A DNA stretch of 64,000 bases from Methylobacillus methanolivorans. GTDB taxonomy: Bacteria > Pseudomonadota > Gammaproteobacteria > Burkholderiales > Methylophilaceae. Position 1 is the first letter of the stretch. The number at the start of each line of letters is the position of its first letter. Both the position numbers and the translations under genes were made by a program. Positions 51,141 through 61,208 of the stretch are shown piece by piece. The DNA is taken from NCBI RefSeq assembly GCF_044751345.1, contig NZ_JBIWXY010000001.1, positions 1,488,001 to 1,552,000 on the forward strand, written 5' to 3'. The notes under the pieces were generated by a model. It ran no database searches, was not told the DNA's origin, and was given only the letters and a program-made list of their open reading frames with translations.

Positions 51141-51800
51141 ATGAAAAAAATTGCATTGATCAGCCGGGATAGCCTGGTCAATTACGCCCTTAATCATTTG
51201 ATTTCCCAACACAAGGAATTGCAGATCAAGCATGTGTTGGCGGGAATAGATGAGTCAAAAATCAAGAAACTCAAGGCCAAGGGACAAATTGACCTTGTGA
51301 TCGTCTGTATTTCTTCGGGTAAGGGAGACAGCCTGGAGTTATTGTCTCAACTGAGGGGTATTGCGCCCCGTGTACCGGTGCTGCTTGTCAGCAACAATGA
51401 AGATCAACATTTCCTACTCAACTTTATGCGTTGTGGCTGCAAAGGTTATCTCGACAAATATGCGAGTGAGGCTGATCTGGTCAATGCCATTGAAACCGTG
51501 TGCGCTGGGCATCTCTATCTACCCGAGCCACTACAGCGCTCCTTGAAGGCAGAACATACTCCACTGCCGCATGAGCAGCTTTCAAAACGTGAATTCCAGG
51601 TGTTCCTGAAATTTATTCAACGCAAGACGATTGCCACGGTAGCACGCGAGCTCAATGTCACCGCAGGCGCGGTGAGTGTGTTTCGCAGCAGGGTACTTAA
51701 GAAGCTCAATATCAAGAGCAATGCAGATTTCATCTTCTATGCTCTGCAATATCACTTGCTGACGTTACCGGATATAGAACTGCACCCTGTAGCGAGCTAA
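51141..51800 (+). CDS. LuxR-type regulator with atypical receiver
   Basis: This encodes 219 residues. The first 125 have a receiver fold (KKIALISRDSLV, PVLLVSNNEDQ, GCKGYLDKYASEADLVNAI). The phosphorylated Asp is missing: the strand reads IDLVIVCIS, with Cys where Asp is expected. The acidic pair near the N-terminus is also reduced to one Asp. Residues 145-205 are a LuxR HTH (LSKREFQVFLKFIQRKTIAT, AVSVFRSRVLKKLNI). It may act without phosphorylation or sense another signal. It stands alone with no kinase gene nearby. Confidence 0.82.
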   Translation: MKKIALISRDSLVNYALNHLISQHKELQIKHVLAGIDESKIKKLKAKGQIDLVIVCISSGKGDSLELLSQLRGIAPRVPVLLVSNNEDQHFLLNFMRCGCKGYLDKYASEADLVNAIETVCAGHLYLPEPLQRSLKAEHTPLPHEQLSKREFQVFLKFIQRKTIATVARELNVTAGAVSVFRSRVLKKLNIKSNADFIFYALQYHLLTLPDIELHPVAS

Positions 51801-51850
51801 CACCGTCAGTCGCAACAACAGCCAGGCTAGAGGCACCTGGCTGAATCTCG

Positions 51851-53119
51851 CTATTTCTCCATCCACAAGAACTGATCGTTATCCGTTTTCATGAAAAAAC
51901 GACCATTTTTGTCTATCTTCAGCGCACGAATGCGATAGTCGTTTAATACCGGCTCGGCATACACCAATCGCTCACCTTCCTTACGCATATATAACAAGTT
52001 ATTAGCCGCCATGCCTGCTACAAAGAAACCGCCCTCCCAGTACTCATTCTTGCCAGTCTTCGGGTATTTAGCGATGGCACCCACACCAATGGAAGGATTG
52101 AACACAAAGGCTGGCTTTTCAAACTTTTCGTGCGAGTTATATTTGTTGCCATAATAGTTGCCCATGCCTTCGCGCTCATACAAGGTGCCATAGCTCACGA
52201 GTGGCCAGCCGTAATTCTTGCCCTGCTTGATGAGATTGATTTCGTCACCGCCTTTGGGCCCATGCTCGGTTTCCCACAGCTCATGGTGATCACGGTCAAA
52301 ATATAAACCACCAGAAGGTGACCGCAATCCAGAGGCATAAATCTCTGCGCTTGCATCCCTCAGGTTGATCTTGATCATCTTGCCTAGTGCAGTTGCCGGA
52401 TCTTGCACGCCATCGGGTTTGGAAAAGTCCCCAACACTCAAGAACATGGTGTCATCATCCATCCCTAGCACCATCTTTCCGCCAACCTGGTGCCCCAGAA
52501 AAGGCTCTTTGATTGCGGGATAAGTGACAAAGATATCCTTGCGGAATGTCAGCTCGGCATTGTCCTGATCCAACTCAAAAGCCGATACTGCAAGCCTTGC
52601 CCCGTTCGCCTCATGATCCCAGGTGGTATAAGCAACGTACAAGGTATTGCCCAACAGTAAGGAATCCTTCACCCCGGCGAGTTCCTTGCAATAGACCAAT
52701 CCATCGTAGTCATCACCTTTGCTTTCCTCGCGCTCATCCAGCCCTGGCTTGGTCAAGGGATTGGCATGCTTGGTGATCTCGATCTCGCTGGACTCATTGA
52801 TTTTGGTGAAATAAACCTCGCCACACTTGGTGATAAAAAGAAATTGCTTATTCCCCAGCATTTCAAAAGGCCCAGTGGGATATTGATCGCTGAATGGCAA
52901 CTCACGGACTTCGATATCTTCTGTACCGAATATTGAGGAGAGTTTGACTTGGCGCGCTTCAGGCACCATCTCATCGACATCCACATTGGCAAAATAACCT
53001 TGGCCAAACGGCCACCACTGCATGTGATATTGGTTTGCGCCAGTAAAAAACAAAATAACACCGGCAATAAGGATGATTAAGGAAAGAAAAAACCTTTTAT
53101 ATTTTTTTAGAATATTCAT
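51851..53119 (-). CDS. membrane-anchored PQQ-type sugar dehydrogenase
   Basis: This encodes 422 residues. The start at 53119 has AAGG six bases upstream and gives an N-terminal anchor (FFLSLIILIAGVILFFTGAN). The body is a glucose/sorbosone dehydrogenase-like propeller: LGKMIKINLRDASAEIYASG, LRSPSGGLYFDRDHHELWET, EHGPKGGDEINLI, GKNYGWPLVS and FVFNPSIGVGAIA. The EHGP-GGDE motif and GKNYGWP are the hallmarks of the Yli/aldose sugar dehydrogenase family. The substrate is unknown. It probably faces the periplasm. It is the second such enzyme in the window. Confidence 0.82.
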   Translation of the reverse strand: MNILKKYKRFFLSLIILIAGVILFFTGANQYHMQWWPFGQGYFANVDVDEMVPEARQVKLSSIFGTEDIEVRELPFSDQYPTGPFEMLGNKQFLFITKCGEVYFTKINESSEIEITKHANPLTKPGLDEREESKGDDYDGLVYCKELAGVKDSLLLGNTLYVAYTTWDHEANGARLAVSAFELDQDNAELTFRKDIFVTYPAIKEPFLGHQVGGKMVLGMDDDTMFLSVGDFSKPDGVQDPATALGKMIKINLRDASAEIYASGLRSPSGGLYFDRDHHELWETEHGPKGGDEINLIKQGKNYGWPLVSYGTLYEREGMGNYYGNKYNSHEKFEKPAFVFNPSIGVGAIAKYPKTGKNEYWEGGFFVAGMAANNLLYMRKEGERLVYAEPVLNDYRIRALKIDKNGRFFMKTDNDQFLWMEK

Positions 53120-53213
53120 ACGCTGCCTTATTAATGTTGATTTGTATGGGAAATATCTGCAGCAGAACTCCCATTCCAAATGACAAGCACATGCAGCAAA
53201 AGTTGCTTAACCA

Positions 53214-55091
53214 TCAGCGCATGCTGTCACACTCCATGTCATCGGCCACATGCCAGCGGTTACGGCCAGCCAGTTTGGCTTGATACATCGCCTTATCGGC
53301 ATGCCGCAACAACACATCATCGGTGACCTGTGCGCCTGCACTCAGGGCAATCCCGATACTGGCCGAAATATGCAAGCCACCCTCGAGCGGACGAGCTAAT
53401 TCCTGCACCAGCTTCTCGGCAATGCGGATGGCATCATCTTCTCCGTGAATGTCCTCGAGAATCACGACAAACTCATCCCCGCCCAGTCGTGCTGTCACAT
53501 CACTCACTCGCGTTACTTTACGTAGCCTGGCAGCGACCACTTGCAGAACAATATCTCCCGCCGCGTGACCATATGCATCATTAATTTCCTTGAAGCCATC
53601 AAGGTCAACCAGCAACACGGCCACTACTCCCTTGTCCCGCCAGGCACGGGCAAGCGCACGCTTGAGACTGTCATTCATCAGCGTTCGGTTAGCAAGGCCA
53701 GTCAGGGCATCATGCAGTGCCATATAACGTAGCTCACGCTCCTTATGGCGCAACTGGGTATTGACTGCCTCAATCTCCTTGGTACGTAGCGTCACCCGCT
53801 CTTCCAGCTCATGCTCTGTCTTGATCAGGGCATCCACCAGCTCCTGCTTGGCATTCAAGGTGTCGCGTTGCGCCTGCTCTTTTTCCTTGCGCATGATGGT
53901 GATGCGGTCTGCCAGCGCAAAAGACAACATCAACATTTCAATCGCAGAACCGATCTGCATCGCATAGATGGTAAAAGCATTGGTGGGTACCCAGCCAATG
54001 TTACGCAACCCAAGAATCACCACCCCTGCCAGTACGGCTCCCCATGCCAGCAGAAAATAAAACGCCCCAGGGTTGTGACGCATATATGACATGATGGCCA
54101 CGACAGTGACAAACAATGCAAATATCACCCCAGACAAAGAAACCGCCAACGCAGACCATTGATACGGCACAGCGAACGGAGACAATATAATCAAGGCAAA
54201 CAAGATAGCAAATGCCAGCATGACCGCATCTAGCCGCGGGAATGTATTGCGTGTATTGAGGAAAATACGGCTGAAAAATACGCCGAAAAACCCCGTGGCT
54301 GCCATGCCACAGGGCAATGCTACGTTACCCCATGCAGGCCAGTCAGGCCAAAGAAATTGATTGCCCAAACCATTCAGTGACGCCTGCGCCACCACCATGC
54401 TGCCGACAAAAGCCACGTAAAACAGGAAAACAGTTTCGCGTGTGGAGAGGTAAATCAAGAAATTGTAGAAAAACAGCGCCAACAACGCGCCGTAATATAG
54501 GCTCAGCAATGAATACGCATATTGGTCATGCGCATGCATCGCCTTCACCTGCCAAATATTGATGGGGACAGTCAATGTTCCCTTTGACTCTACCCTGATA
54601 TAAATGACATGATCACCCGTGGGAAGATTGAGCGGGAACACCATATGGCGATGCGGATAAGGACGTTGACTGAATGGATAGAGATCACCTGAGACCTGGC
54701 GCTGATAGGCTCCATTGTCATCAGGCACAAAAACCTCAACATGATCAAGCGAGGCGAAGGCCACCTCGAGCAATCGTTCCCTTGTAGTGCCGGAACTCAC
54801 AGATATTGGCAAGGCAAACCAATAGGCAGAGTGCGAATAGCCCAGATTCACATTGCCATGCACATTTAATGCAGGTTTCCAGGCCCCACCCTCACGCAAG
54901 GACGGTAAATCCTGCAACCTGAGCTGATGATCAGGATCCTCAAGATACTGCAGGAATGAGCCAACATGCACGACACCCTGACTATTATCCAGATGTAATG
55001 CGGAAGGCTGCGCCCACGCACAAGCATGGAAAACCCACAGCAGCATCAATGTGACCAGCCTATGCAACACCCCTCCCATTCCCCGCATCAT
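53214..55091 (-). CDS. 7TM-DISM diguanylate cyclase
   Basis: This encodes 625 residues: a signal peptide, a periplasmic 7TMR-DISM extracellular domain (about 30-175), seven membrane helices (about 185-400), a coiled coil (KEKEQAQRDTLNAKQELVDA) and a GGDEF domain with HDALTGLANR and ARLGGDEFVVIL. The intact GGDEF predicts synthesis of c-di-GMP from GTP. The DISM part probably senses a carbohydrate or other ligand in the periplasm. It follows the GGDEF-EAL gene by 4 bp, so the two are one transcript with possibly opposing activities. Confidence 0.92.
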   Translation of the reverse strand: MMRGMGGVLHRLVTLMLLWVFHACAWAQPSALHLDNSQGVVHVGSFLQYLEDPDHQLRLQDLPSLREGGAWKPALNVHGNVNLGYSHSAYWFALPISVSSGTTRERLLEVAFASLDHVEVFVPDDNGAYQRQVSGDLYPFSQRPYPHRHMVFPLNLPTGDHVIYIRVESKGTLTVPINIWQVKAMHAHDQYAYSLLSLYYGALLALFFYNFLIYLSTRETVFLFYVAFVGSMVVAQASLNGLGNQFLWPDWPAWGNVALPCGMAATGFFGVFFSRIFLNTRNTFPRLDAVMLAFAILFALIILSPFAVPYQWSALAVSLSGVIFALFVTVVAIMSYMRHNPGAFYFLLAWGAVLAGVVILGLRNIGWVPTNAFTIYAMQIGSAIEMLMLSFALADRITIMRKEKEQAQRDTLNAKQELVDALIKTEHELEERVTLRTKEIEAVNTQLRHKERELRYMALHDALTGLANRTLMNDSLKRALARAWRDKGVVAVLLVDLDGFKEINDAYGHAAGDIVLQVVAARLRKVTRVSDVTARLGGDEFVVILEDIHGEDDAIRIAEKLVQELARPLEGGLHISASIGIALSAGAQVTDDVLLRHADKAMYQAKLAGRNRWHVADDMECDSMR

Positions 55092-55095
55092 CGTG

Positions 55096-57672
55096 TCATG
55101 ACGCTAATATCTCCTGCTGATGACAGGCGAAAAACGCCATAATGTCTTTTTCTGGCAGGGGCCGACTGAAATAATATCCTTGGGCGCTATCGCATCCTTG
55201 AGCGCGTAGATATTCTAATTGTGCTTCCGTCTCCACTCCCTCGGCCACCAAGCCCAAGCCCAGTATCCGGGCCAATGCAATGGTCGCAGCACAAATAGCC
55301 GCATCATTGGGGTCGGTTTCTATATCCTTGACGAAGGAGCGATCTATTTTCAGGCGTGTCAACGGCAACAATTTGAGATAGCTTAAGGAAGAATAGCCTG
55401 TCCCAAAGTCATCAATCGCTAACGCAACGCCTTTATTCCTTAATTTTTTCATGCGAGGGATGGTTTGCTCGGGATCATCCATCGCCGCACTTTCAGTAAT
55501 TTCCAGCTCCAGCATGCCTGGCTTGATATTGTATGTAGCAATCAACTCATCAATCAGGCTGAACAAGTGTCTTGATTTTAATTGACGCGCAGAGATATTG
55601 ACAGAAATACACACCTGATCCAAGCCCTGTTGACTCCACTGGCTAATCTGCCGGCATGCCTCCTTGAGCACCCATTCTCCCAGTGGGATAATGAGATTGG
55701 TATCTTCCGCAACCCGGATAAACTTATCCGGGTATACCATCCCCCATTCAGGATGATTCCAACGCACCAATGCCTCCATGCCTATCATGCGTCCGCTGGC
55801 AATCTCTATCTGGGGCTGGTAATGCAGCTCAAACTCTTCGCGCAATAATGCCTGTCGGAGATGATTTTCCATATGCAGGCGCTCATTGATTTCTTCCCGC
55901 ATTTTCTCGGTAAAGAATTTGAAGTTATTTTTTCCTGACGACTTTGCTTCATACATCGCCGTATCAACATTCTTGAGCAGGCTATGCGCATCACTACCAT
56001 CGTGTGGATAAATACCAATGCCAATGCTGGATGAAGAATGCAGCTCATAGCCTTCAATCAGATATGGTTGCGCCAGGCGTTGCAATACTTGCTCCGCCAT
56101 TTTCCCTACCCGTTGCGATACCAACTCCCCATCAAGTACGAGTACAAACTCATCGCCCCCCAGCCGTGCAACCATTCCCTCTTGCGCCACACAGCGGACC
56201 AGACGCCGCGCCACCTCCACCAGCAATTGATCTCCCACATGGTGTCCCAAGGTATCATTAATGATCTTGAAATTATCCAAATCCAGAATCATCACCCCAA
56301 TCACTTGGGCTTTTGCCAACCGCTCATCCAGCCAGTTATACAGGCTCATCCGGTTTGGCAATCCAGTCAGGGTATCGGTGTGAGCAAGGTCATGAATTCT
56401 CGCTTCATTGGCTTTGCGCTCGCTGATGTCGCTAAAGGTATTGATATAGCAATCAGCATGGCCATCCATACCAACAACAGTCGTAATGGTCAGCGCTACC
56501 GGGAAGGTGTGCCCTAGCTTATGCCGCATTACGGTTTCACCTTGCCAAATTCCTGTCTCAGTGACTGAGAAATAGGCTTGCTGCCGACTTTCCGACATAT
56601 CCTGCTCAGCGGCAAGAAAACTCACTGGCATCCCCAACAATTCATCTGCCGAATATCCTGTCAGTGCTGTCACTGCGGGATTGATACCAATGACCTCATC
56701 GCTGGGACTGGCAATCAGCATCCCCTCGCTAGATGAGGTAAACACACTCGTTGCAAGACGGGTTCGGGCATCGCGCTGGCGCAATTGCTGGATAGTACGC
56801 AGCCAGACATAGGCCAGCGTTGCCAGGGCCAAGGCCAACAATCCTCCAACCCAGACAATCCAGTCATCTGGCTTGGCAAGGTAACCCCACCCATTAGTGG
56901 GCATACTGGCCAGTTGCCAAAAGGATTGCCCATCCAGACTAATGTCCAGCAAAACCGGGTTACGGCTAAACAAAGCACTGTCGCCACTAATCATCTCTGC
57001 ATGGCCGCGTGCATCAAGACGACGCAAGGCATAGCTGAGAACGGGGCCATGCACCTCAAGGCCTGCTGCTTGCAACAGGCTGTTGATATCCAGCGCTATC
57101 GTCGCAGTACCCCAGTAGGACTCATTACCAGCCTGGTCAAACACGAATAACGGCAAGCGATGCACCATGCCGCGCCCACCTTGTACCAGATCAATTGGGC
57201 CGATTAACTCCGGATGCCTGGATTCCTCCAAAGACACTTCATTACCATGAGAGGTTGCCTGATAACGTAATCCAAGCAACTTCTCATTACCAGCCAATGG
57301 ATAAACGTAACGCACCACATTGCCTGGTGCCATGGTGATGGTTTTGAGGTGACGCCCATAATGCACTAGGCTGGCTACAACACGATTAAAACTATCCGCA
57401 TTGAAATTGGGGTTAGCCGCCACATAAGTAGATATGCCCAAGCCGAGATGAATAGAGCTATTCAACTCTCCCTCAATGCGTGCGCGCACTCCCGCTGCCA
57501 GCGTTGACACATAATGGCGCTCATCCTTGATCTTGGCTTGATGATCCACATGGTGGATATAGAATGCAACGCCTAGCAGACAAACACCGATCAGGGCCGC
57601 CACCATCAGGGGAGAGAAAAATCTCCACCCACCTGGCGCAATGTTAAATTGGCTGCCCTGGTCAGAAAACAT
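55096..57672 (-). CDS. CHASE-PAS-GGDEF-EAL c-di-GMP enzyme
   Basis: This encodes 858 residues: a membrane helix (LIGVCLLGVAFYIHH), a periplasmic CHASE-like sensor (about 50-260), a second helix (WVGGLLALALATLAYVWL), a PAS domain (VFTSSSEGMLIASPSDEVIG), GGDEF with TDTLTGLPNR and ARLGGDEFVLVL, and EAL with MEALVRWNHPEWG, NISARQ, ELEITES, DDFGTGYSSL and LKIDRSFV. Both catalytic motifs look intact. It could make or degrade c-di-GMP; EAL activity often dominates in such hybrids. It is the first gene of the pair. Confidence 0.92.
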   Translation of the reverse strand: MFSDQGSQFNIAPGGWRFFSPLMVAALIGVCLLGVAFYIHHVDHQAKIKDERHYVSTLAAGVRARIEGELNSSIHLGLGISTYVAANPNFNADSFNRVVASLVHYGRHLKTITMAPGNVVRYVYPLAGNEKLLGLRYQATSHGNEVSLEESRHPELIGPIDLVQGGRGMVHRLPLFVFDQAGNESYWGTATIALDINSLLQAAGLEVHGPVLSYALRRLDARGHAEMISGDSALFSRNPVLLDISLDGQSFWQLASMPTNGWGYLAKPDDWIVWVGGLLALALATLAYVWLRTIQQLRQRDARTRLATSVFTSSSEGMLIASPSDEVIGINPAVTALTGYSADELLGMPVSFLAAEQDMSESRQQAYFSVTETGIWQGETVMRHKLGHTFPVALTITTVVGMDGHADCYINTFSDISERKANEARIHDLAHTDTLTGLPNRMSLYNWLDERLAKAQVIGVMILDLDNFKIINDTLGHHVGDQLLVEVARRLVRCVAQEGMVARLGGDEFVLVLDGELVSQRVGKMAEQVLQRLAQPYLIEGYELHSSSSIGIGIYPHDGSDAHSLLKNVDTAMYEAKSSGKNNFKFFTEKMREEINERLHMENHLRQALLREEFELHYQPQIEIASGRMIGMEALVRWNHPEWGMVYPDKFIRVAEDTNLIIPLGEWVLKEACRQISQWSQQGLDQVCISVNISARQLKSRHLFSLIDELIATYNIKPGMLELEITESAAMDDPEQTIPRMKKLRNKGVALAIDDFGTGYSSLSYLKLLPLTRLKIDRSFVKDIETDPNDAAICAATIALARILGLGLVAEGVETEAQLEYLRAQGCDSAQGYYFSRPLPEKDIMAFFACHQQEILAS

Positions 57673-57878
57673 GTTTTTTTAGAGTCTTTGGCCCAGAAAA
57701 TATAGCGCTTATTGTAACTTGGCTTGTTGCATCATTTCATCAACAAGGAGGAAAGGAACTTTGTCCCTTGATCAATTAACGGCACTCTCTTGAAAAGATT
57801 GAGTATTTGGCATCCCTGCTTGGCGCATTTCATGCTTGAAACTTCATGATACTGCACCCCAGCAAGGAGAACCCAATC

Positions 57879-58109
57879 ATGCCTCTCATCCTTCTGATTG
57901 CCTTAATGGCATTATTACCACTGGTCATGACCAGTGCATTGACACATATTTTGCTGGTCAGCATTTATGCCGGCCTAGCACACCTACTGACCTTTATAGT
58001 GATCACCATCCTGCTACGATACATCATGCGCTGGCAACAGGTGGCAAATTGGCGTGCAAGGCGCGCTACGCTTATGACATCTGCTACTGCCAGACATAAC
58101 CAAGATTGA
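57879..58109 (+). CDS. small two-helix membrane protein
   Basis: This encodes 76 residues. The ATG at 57879 has AAGGAG nine bases upstream. Two hydrophobic segments (LILLIALMALLPLVMTSALT and LLVSIYAGLAHLLTFIVITI) are followed by a basic tail (RWQQVANWRARRATL). The tail overlaps the end of the convergent DUF481 gene by 26 bp. The function is unknown. Confidence 0.55.
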   Translation: MPLILLIALMALLPLVMTSALTHILLVSIYAGLAHLLTFIVITILLRYIMRWQQVANWRARRATLMTSATARHNQD

Positions 58110-59157
58110 AGATCAAAGCGCTATCCGTACTCTTACGCCCTTCTGCAGGCTGGCCTGCCCAATCGAGGTTGTATTGGATAGATGCGTTGAAATTATTGAT
58201 GATGGGGAAACGCAAGCCTGTCTTGGTAAATGCCAACGCATTGCTTGCACTGTCGAGGCCCAGCAACACTTCGTGCTCATGGAAAAACTGGGTGCTACCA
58301 CCAAAAATGCGGTGGTCATACTTTAAGGCCCAACGTGCACCTGGGTAACTTTCATTTTCCGCGTCGTAATAGTTGACCGTCACGTAGTTCAGACCACCTT
58401 CGACAAAGAGATTGCGGTCTGGTCGCTCGTATATCTGGTAACCGCTACCAATACCTGTCATTGTCCGTAGCTTGATATCACGGAAGCGATCATTTTCCAG
58501 CGTGTTATTGGCATAGACATACCACTTATTGCTGATGAAGCGGTCCAGCTTGATGGAAGATCGGTTATTAAACTGGGTATTCTCACCATTGTTGGTTGCG
58601 CGATTGACTACGGCAGCCACTGTCAAACGATGATTAAGCGTACGTGCAATGGATTCTCCATCAAGACGGAGCGTGGTGGTATCGGTGTTACCCTGCGTCA
58701 CCGAGCCGCCCAGATTGATACGGCCACTCCAATTCACGCCGACACCAGATAATTCAGGCGTGGGATTGATATAAAGTAAGTCGGCCAGGGGAATCTCTTT
58801 TTCTTCATATTGCTTTTTGCCGTCCTCATCATCGTCATCCAGTTGTGCCAGCTTGATGGTCGCCTTGCCAGAATCATAGCTTTCCAGCGTCGTCTTCAAG
58901 TTACTGCGATCCGTCAACGTCACAGCAAGCGGCTCGTCTGTCTTGATTGTCTCAATCTCAGACCAAGTGACCTGGATATCACCGGCATAAGAGGTCTTGA
59001 ACACAACCTTCTCATTGAACTTGCGGACCACTTTACCAGTGATCACATCACCATTCTTAAGACGAATTTCATCAGCTACAGCTGATAATGGCAACGCACC
59101 CACACTTGCCACCACAAGGTAGGCAACACTCAACCGATTCAACACAACACGATACAA
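58084..59157 (-). CDS. DUF481 (YdiY-like) outer-membrane barrel protein
   Basis: This encodes 357 residues. A signal peptide ends SAVADE. Residues 30-85 are an SH3-like segment (IRLKNGDVITGKVVRKFNEK, WSEIETIKTD). Residues about 140-357 form a DUF481 beta barrel (INLGGSVTQGNTDTTTLRLD, SGYQIYERPDRNLFVEGGL, terminal GYVWQ). Related YdiY proteins of E. coli are acid- or salt-induced. The function is unproven. Confidence 0.85.
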   Translation of the reverse strand: MYRVVLNRLSVAYLVVASVGALPLSAVADEIRLKNGDVITGKVVRKFNEKVVFKTSYAGDIQVTWSEIETIKTDEPLAVTLTDRSNLKTTLESYDSGKATIKLAQLDDDDEDGKKQYEEKEIPLADLLYINPTPELSGVGVNWSGRINLGGSVTQGNTDTTTLRLDGESIARTLNHRLTVAAVVNRATNNGENTQFNNRSSIKLDRFISNKWYVYANNTLENDRFRDIKLRTMTGIGSGYQIYERPDRNLFVEGGLNYVTVNYYDAENESYPGARWALKYDHRIFGGSTQFFHEHEVLLGLDSASNALAFTKTGLRFPIINNFNASIQYNLDWAGQPAEGRKSTDSALIFNLGYVWQ

Positions 59158-59543
59158 AATTAATCCTTTCTGACGCTATCCTCTGAGATATTGAGGAATC
59201 AGGCCCGTTATCCATACATGATGATCTGCATTTCACTTGCAGGCACAAGGAGCGTGTCCGCGGTGTGGCACATCAATCTTGACGATCACGATTCACAGGG
59301 GCACCTTGGCAAGCCTCCCCGATAGACTCACCCATTGCTGACATAAGCAGGTGGGCAGATGAAATATTGCTTGAGTGACAACGCTTGATATTGTTAATCA
59401 CTATTATTTTATTCTGGCATGCCCAATGAGATCAAACCCAGGGGCTAGAGTTCCACATTGCTCAACCACGACTCCCTACGACCCTCACGTTGATTATGCG
59501 AGAATAGCCGGAAAACAATATTTCATCCTGAGGAAGAATACGC
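59158..59543. other. intergenic region between divergent genes
   Basis: I see no gene in this 386-bp gap and no clear repeat or RNA structure. It presumably holds the promoters of the DUF481 gene and of the gene at 59544. Confidence 0.4.
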
Positions 59544-59963
59544 ATGAACAAGCTCACCATCATCCTGCTTGCATCGCTAACGCTATACGGCACCAGCGCC
59601 ATGGCGGTATGCAAGGATTATGGCAACTTCAAGCCCGAGCAGGGTAGCGAGGTGATTGGCGGCGTGGTGTTTGCCGATTACAAAGCAGACAAGATCGATG
59701 CCTATTTTTACGGCGATATGTGCTGGACCACCTCTGAAATTGCCGAAGAAGGCAATCGCCGCATTTTCTACAAGCTGATTGCCAGCCGCGATGCTAATGG
59801 TCGCATTGCAAGCTACGTGCCGCTTGCGGAATCAGCGCCCTCGATGTTCACCTGCCCACAAGGCAGCGTACAAACGTCGTCAGACGGCTATTTCGACAAG
59901 ATCGATGGCCCCAAGCCCGGCTTTCACACCTTTGTGTGCAAAACAACGTCCATCGCGCCATAA
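59544..59963 (+). CDS. secreted hypothetical protein
   Basis: This encodes 139 residues. GAGGAAG precedes the ATG. A signal peptide ends TSAMAV. The mature domain carries four Cys (VCKDYG, DMCWTT, FTCPQG and FVCKTT), suggesting two disulfides, and ends in basic and polar residues. No family is recognised. Promoter-proximal DNA is shared with the divergent DUF481 gene. Confidence 0.65.
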   Translation: MNKLTIILLASLTLYGTSAMAVCKDYGNFKPEQGSEVIGGVVFADYKADKIDAYFYGDMCWTTSEIAEEGNRRIFYKLIASRDANGRIASYVPLAESAPSMFTCPQGSVQTSSDGYFDKIDGPKPGFHTFVCKTTSIAP

Positions 59964-60106
59964 GCCTGACATCTGCAGGCGGCATCATGGCGGTTAAGAC
60001 ACAAACTCAGGCATGAAGCCCCGCATAAAGTTATAATAATCGACTTTTTTACAACACCAATACCGTGCCATGCTTGGTTACCCTCCGGGCGGCGGTGAGA
60101 AAAAGA

Positions 60107-61189
60107 ATGAGCCCATACCAGAAAATTGCGACTGACGATGTTCGCATCAAGGAAATCAAGGAGCTGAGATTACCGTCCGAGCTACTTGAAGAGCTGCCAG
60201 CCAGCCAAGCTGCCACAGACAATATCGTGGCAACCCGCAGCGCCATTCATAAAATCCTGCATAGCGCCGATGACCGCCTGCTTGTCATCATCGGCCCCTG
60301 CTCTATCCACGACTATGACGCAGGCCTGGAATATGCCCGCCGCTTAGTCGCCCTGCGCGCGCGCTTCGAGCATGAGTTGTTGCTTGTCATGCGCGTCTAC
60401 TTCGAGAAGCCGCGCACCACTGTCGGCTGGAAAGGCTTGATCAATGACCCTTTCCTCGATGGCAGCTACCGCATCAACGAAGGCCTGGAACTGGCGCGTA
60501 AATTCCTGCTGGACGTCAATGACCTCGGCATGCCTGCCGGCACCGAATTTCTCGACGTCATTACCCCACAATACACTGCCGACCTAGTCAGCTGGGGGGC
60601 GATCGGTGCTCGCACGACAGAGTCGCAGATACACCGCGAACTGGCTTCAGGCCTCTCTTGCCCGGTAGGCTTCAAGAATGGCACAGATGGCAACATCCGC
60701 ATTGCCGTGGATGCCATCAAAGCCGCAGCGAGCCCGCACCACTTCCTGTCCGTGACCAAGGAAGGTCGCTCTGCCATCATCTCGACCAGCGGTAATGAAG
60801 ATTGCCACGTGATCCTGCGCGGTGGCAAAACCCCGAACTACGATGCTGCCAGTGTGGAAGATGCCGCGCGCGAGCTCGCCCATTCCGGCTTAGCCGCTAA
60901 AGTCATGATCGACTGCTCGCATGCCAACAGCCTCAAGCAATTCAAGCGCCAGATCGATGTGGTAGCCGATGTCGCCAGCCAGATATCCAGCGGCGATGAC
61001 CGCATTGTTGGCATGATGATTGAATCGCACATCAACGAAGGCCGACAGGACTTAATCCCCGGCTGCCAGCTCGAGTATGGCAAATCGATCACCGATGCAT
61101 GCCTGGGTTGGGACGACTCCATCACCCTGCTCGATACTCTTGCTGAAAGCGTGCGCCAACGCCGCAAGCGCCAGGCAGAAACCGAGTAA
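60107..61189 (+). CDS. 3-deoxy-7-phosphoheptulonate (DAHP) synthase, class I
   Basis: This encodes 360 residues. It condenses phosphoenolpyruvate and erythrose 4-phosphate in the first step of the shikimate pathway. Class I-alpha motifs are complete: IIGPCSIHD, EKPRTTVGWKG, IGARTTESQIHRELASG, CPVGFKNGTDG and MIDCSHANS. The start at 60107 has GGTGAG upstream; the frame continues to 60065. Which aromatic amino acid inhibits it cannot be told by eye. Confidence 0.95.
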   Translation: MSPYQKIATDDVRIKEIKELRLPSELLEELPASQAATDNIVATRSAIHKILHSADDRLLVIIGPCSIHDYDAGLEYARRLVALRARFEHELLLVMRVYFEKPRTTVGWKGLINDPFLDGSYRINEGLELARKFLLDVNDLGMPAGTEFLDVITPQYTADLVSWGAIGARTTESQIHRELASGLSCPVGFKNGTDGNIRIAVDAIKAAASPHHFLSVTKEGRSAIISTSGNEDCHVILRGGKTPNYDAASVEDAARELAHSGLAAKVMIDCSHANSLKQFKRQIDVVADVASQISSGDDRIVGMMIESHINEGRQDLIPGCQLEYGKSITDACLGWDDSITLLDTLAESVRQRRKRQAETE

Positions 61190-61208
61190 GTCGCGCGCTA
61201 GGTATCGC

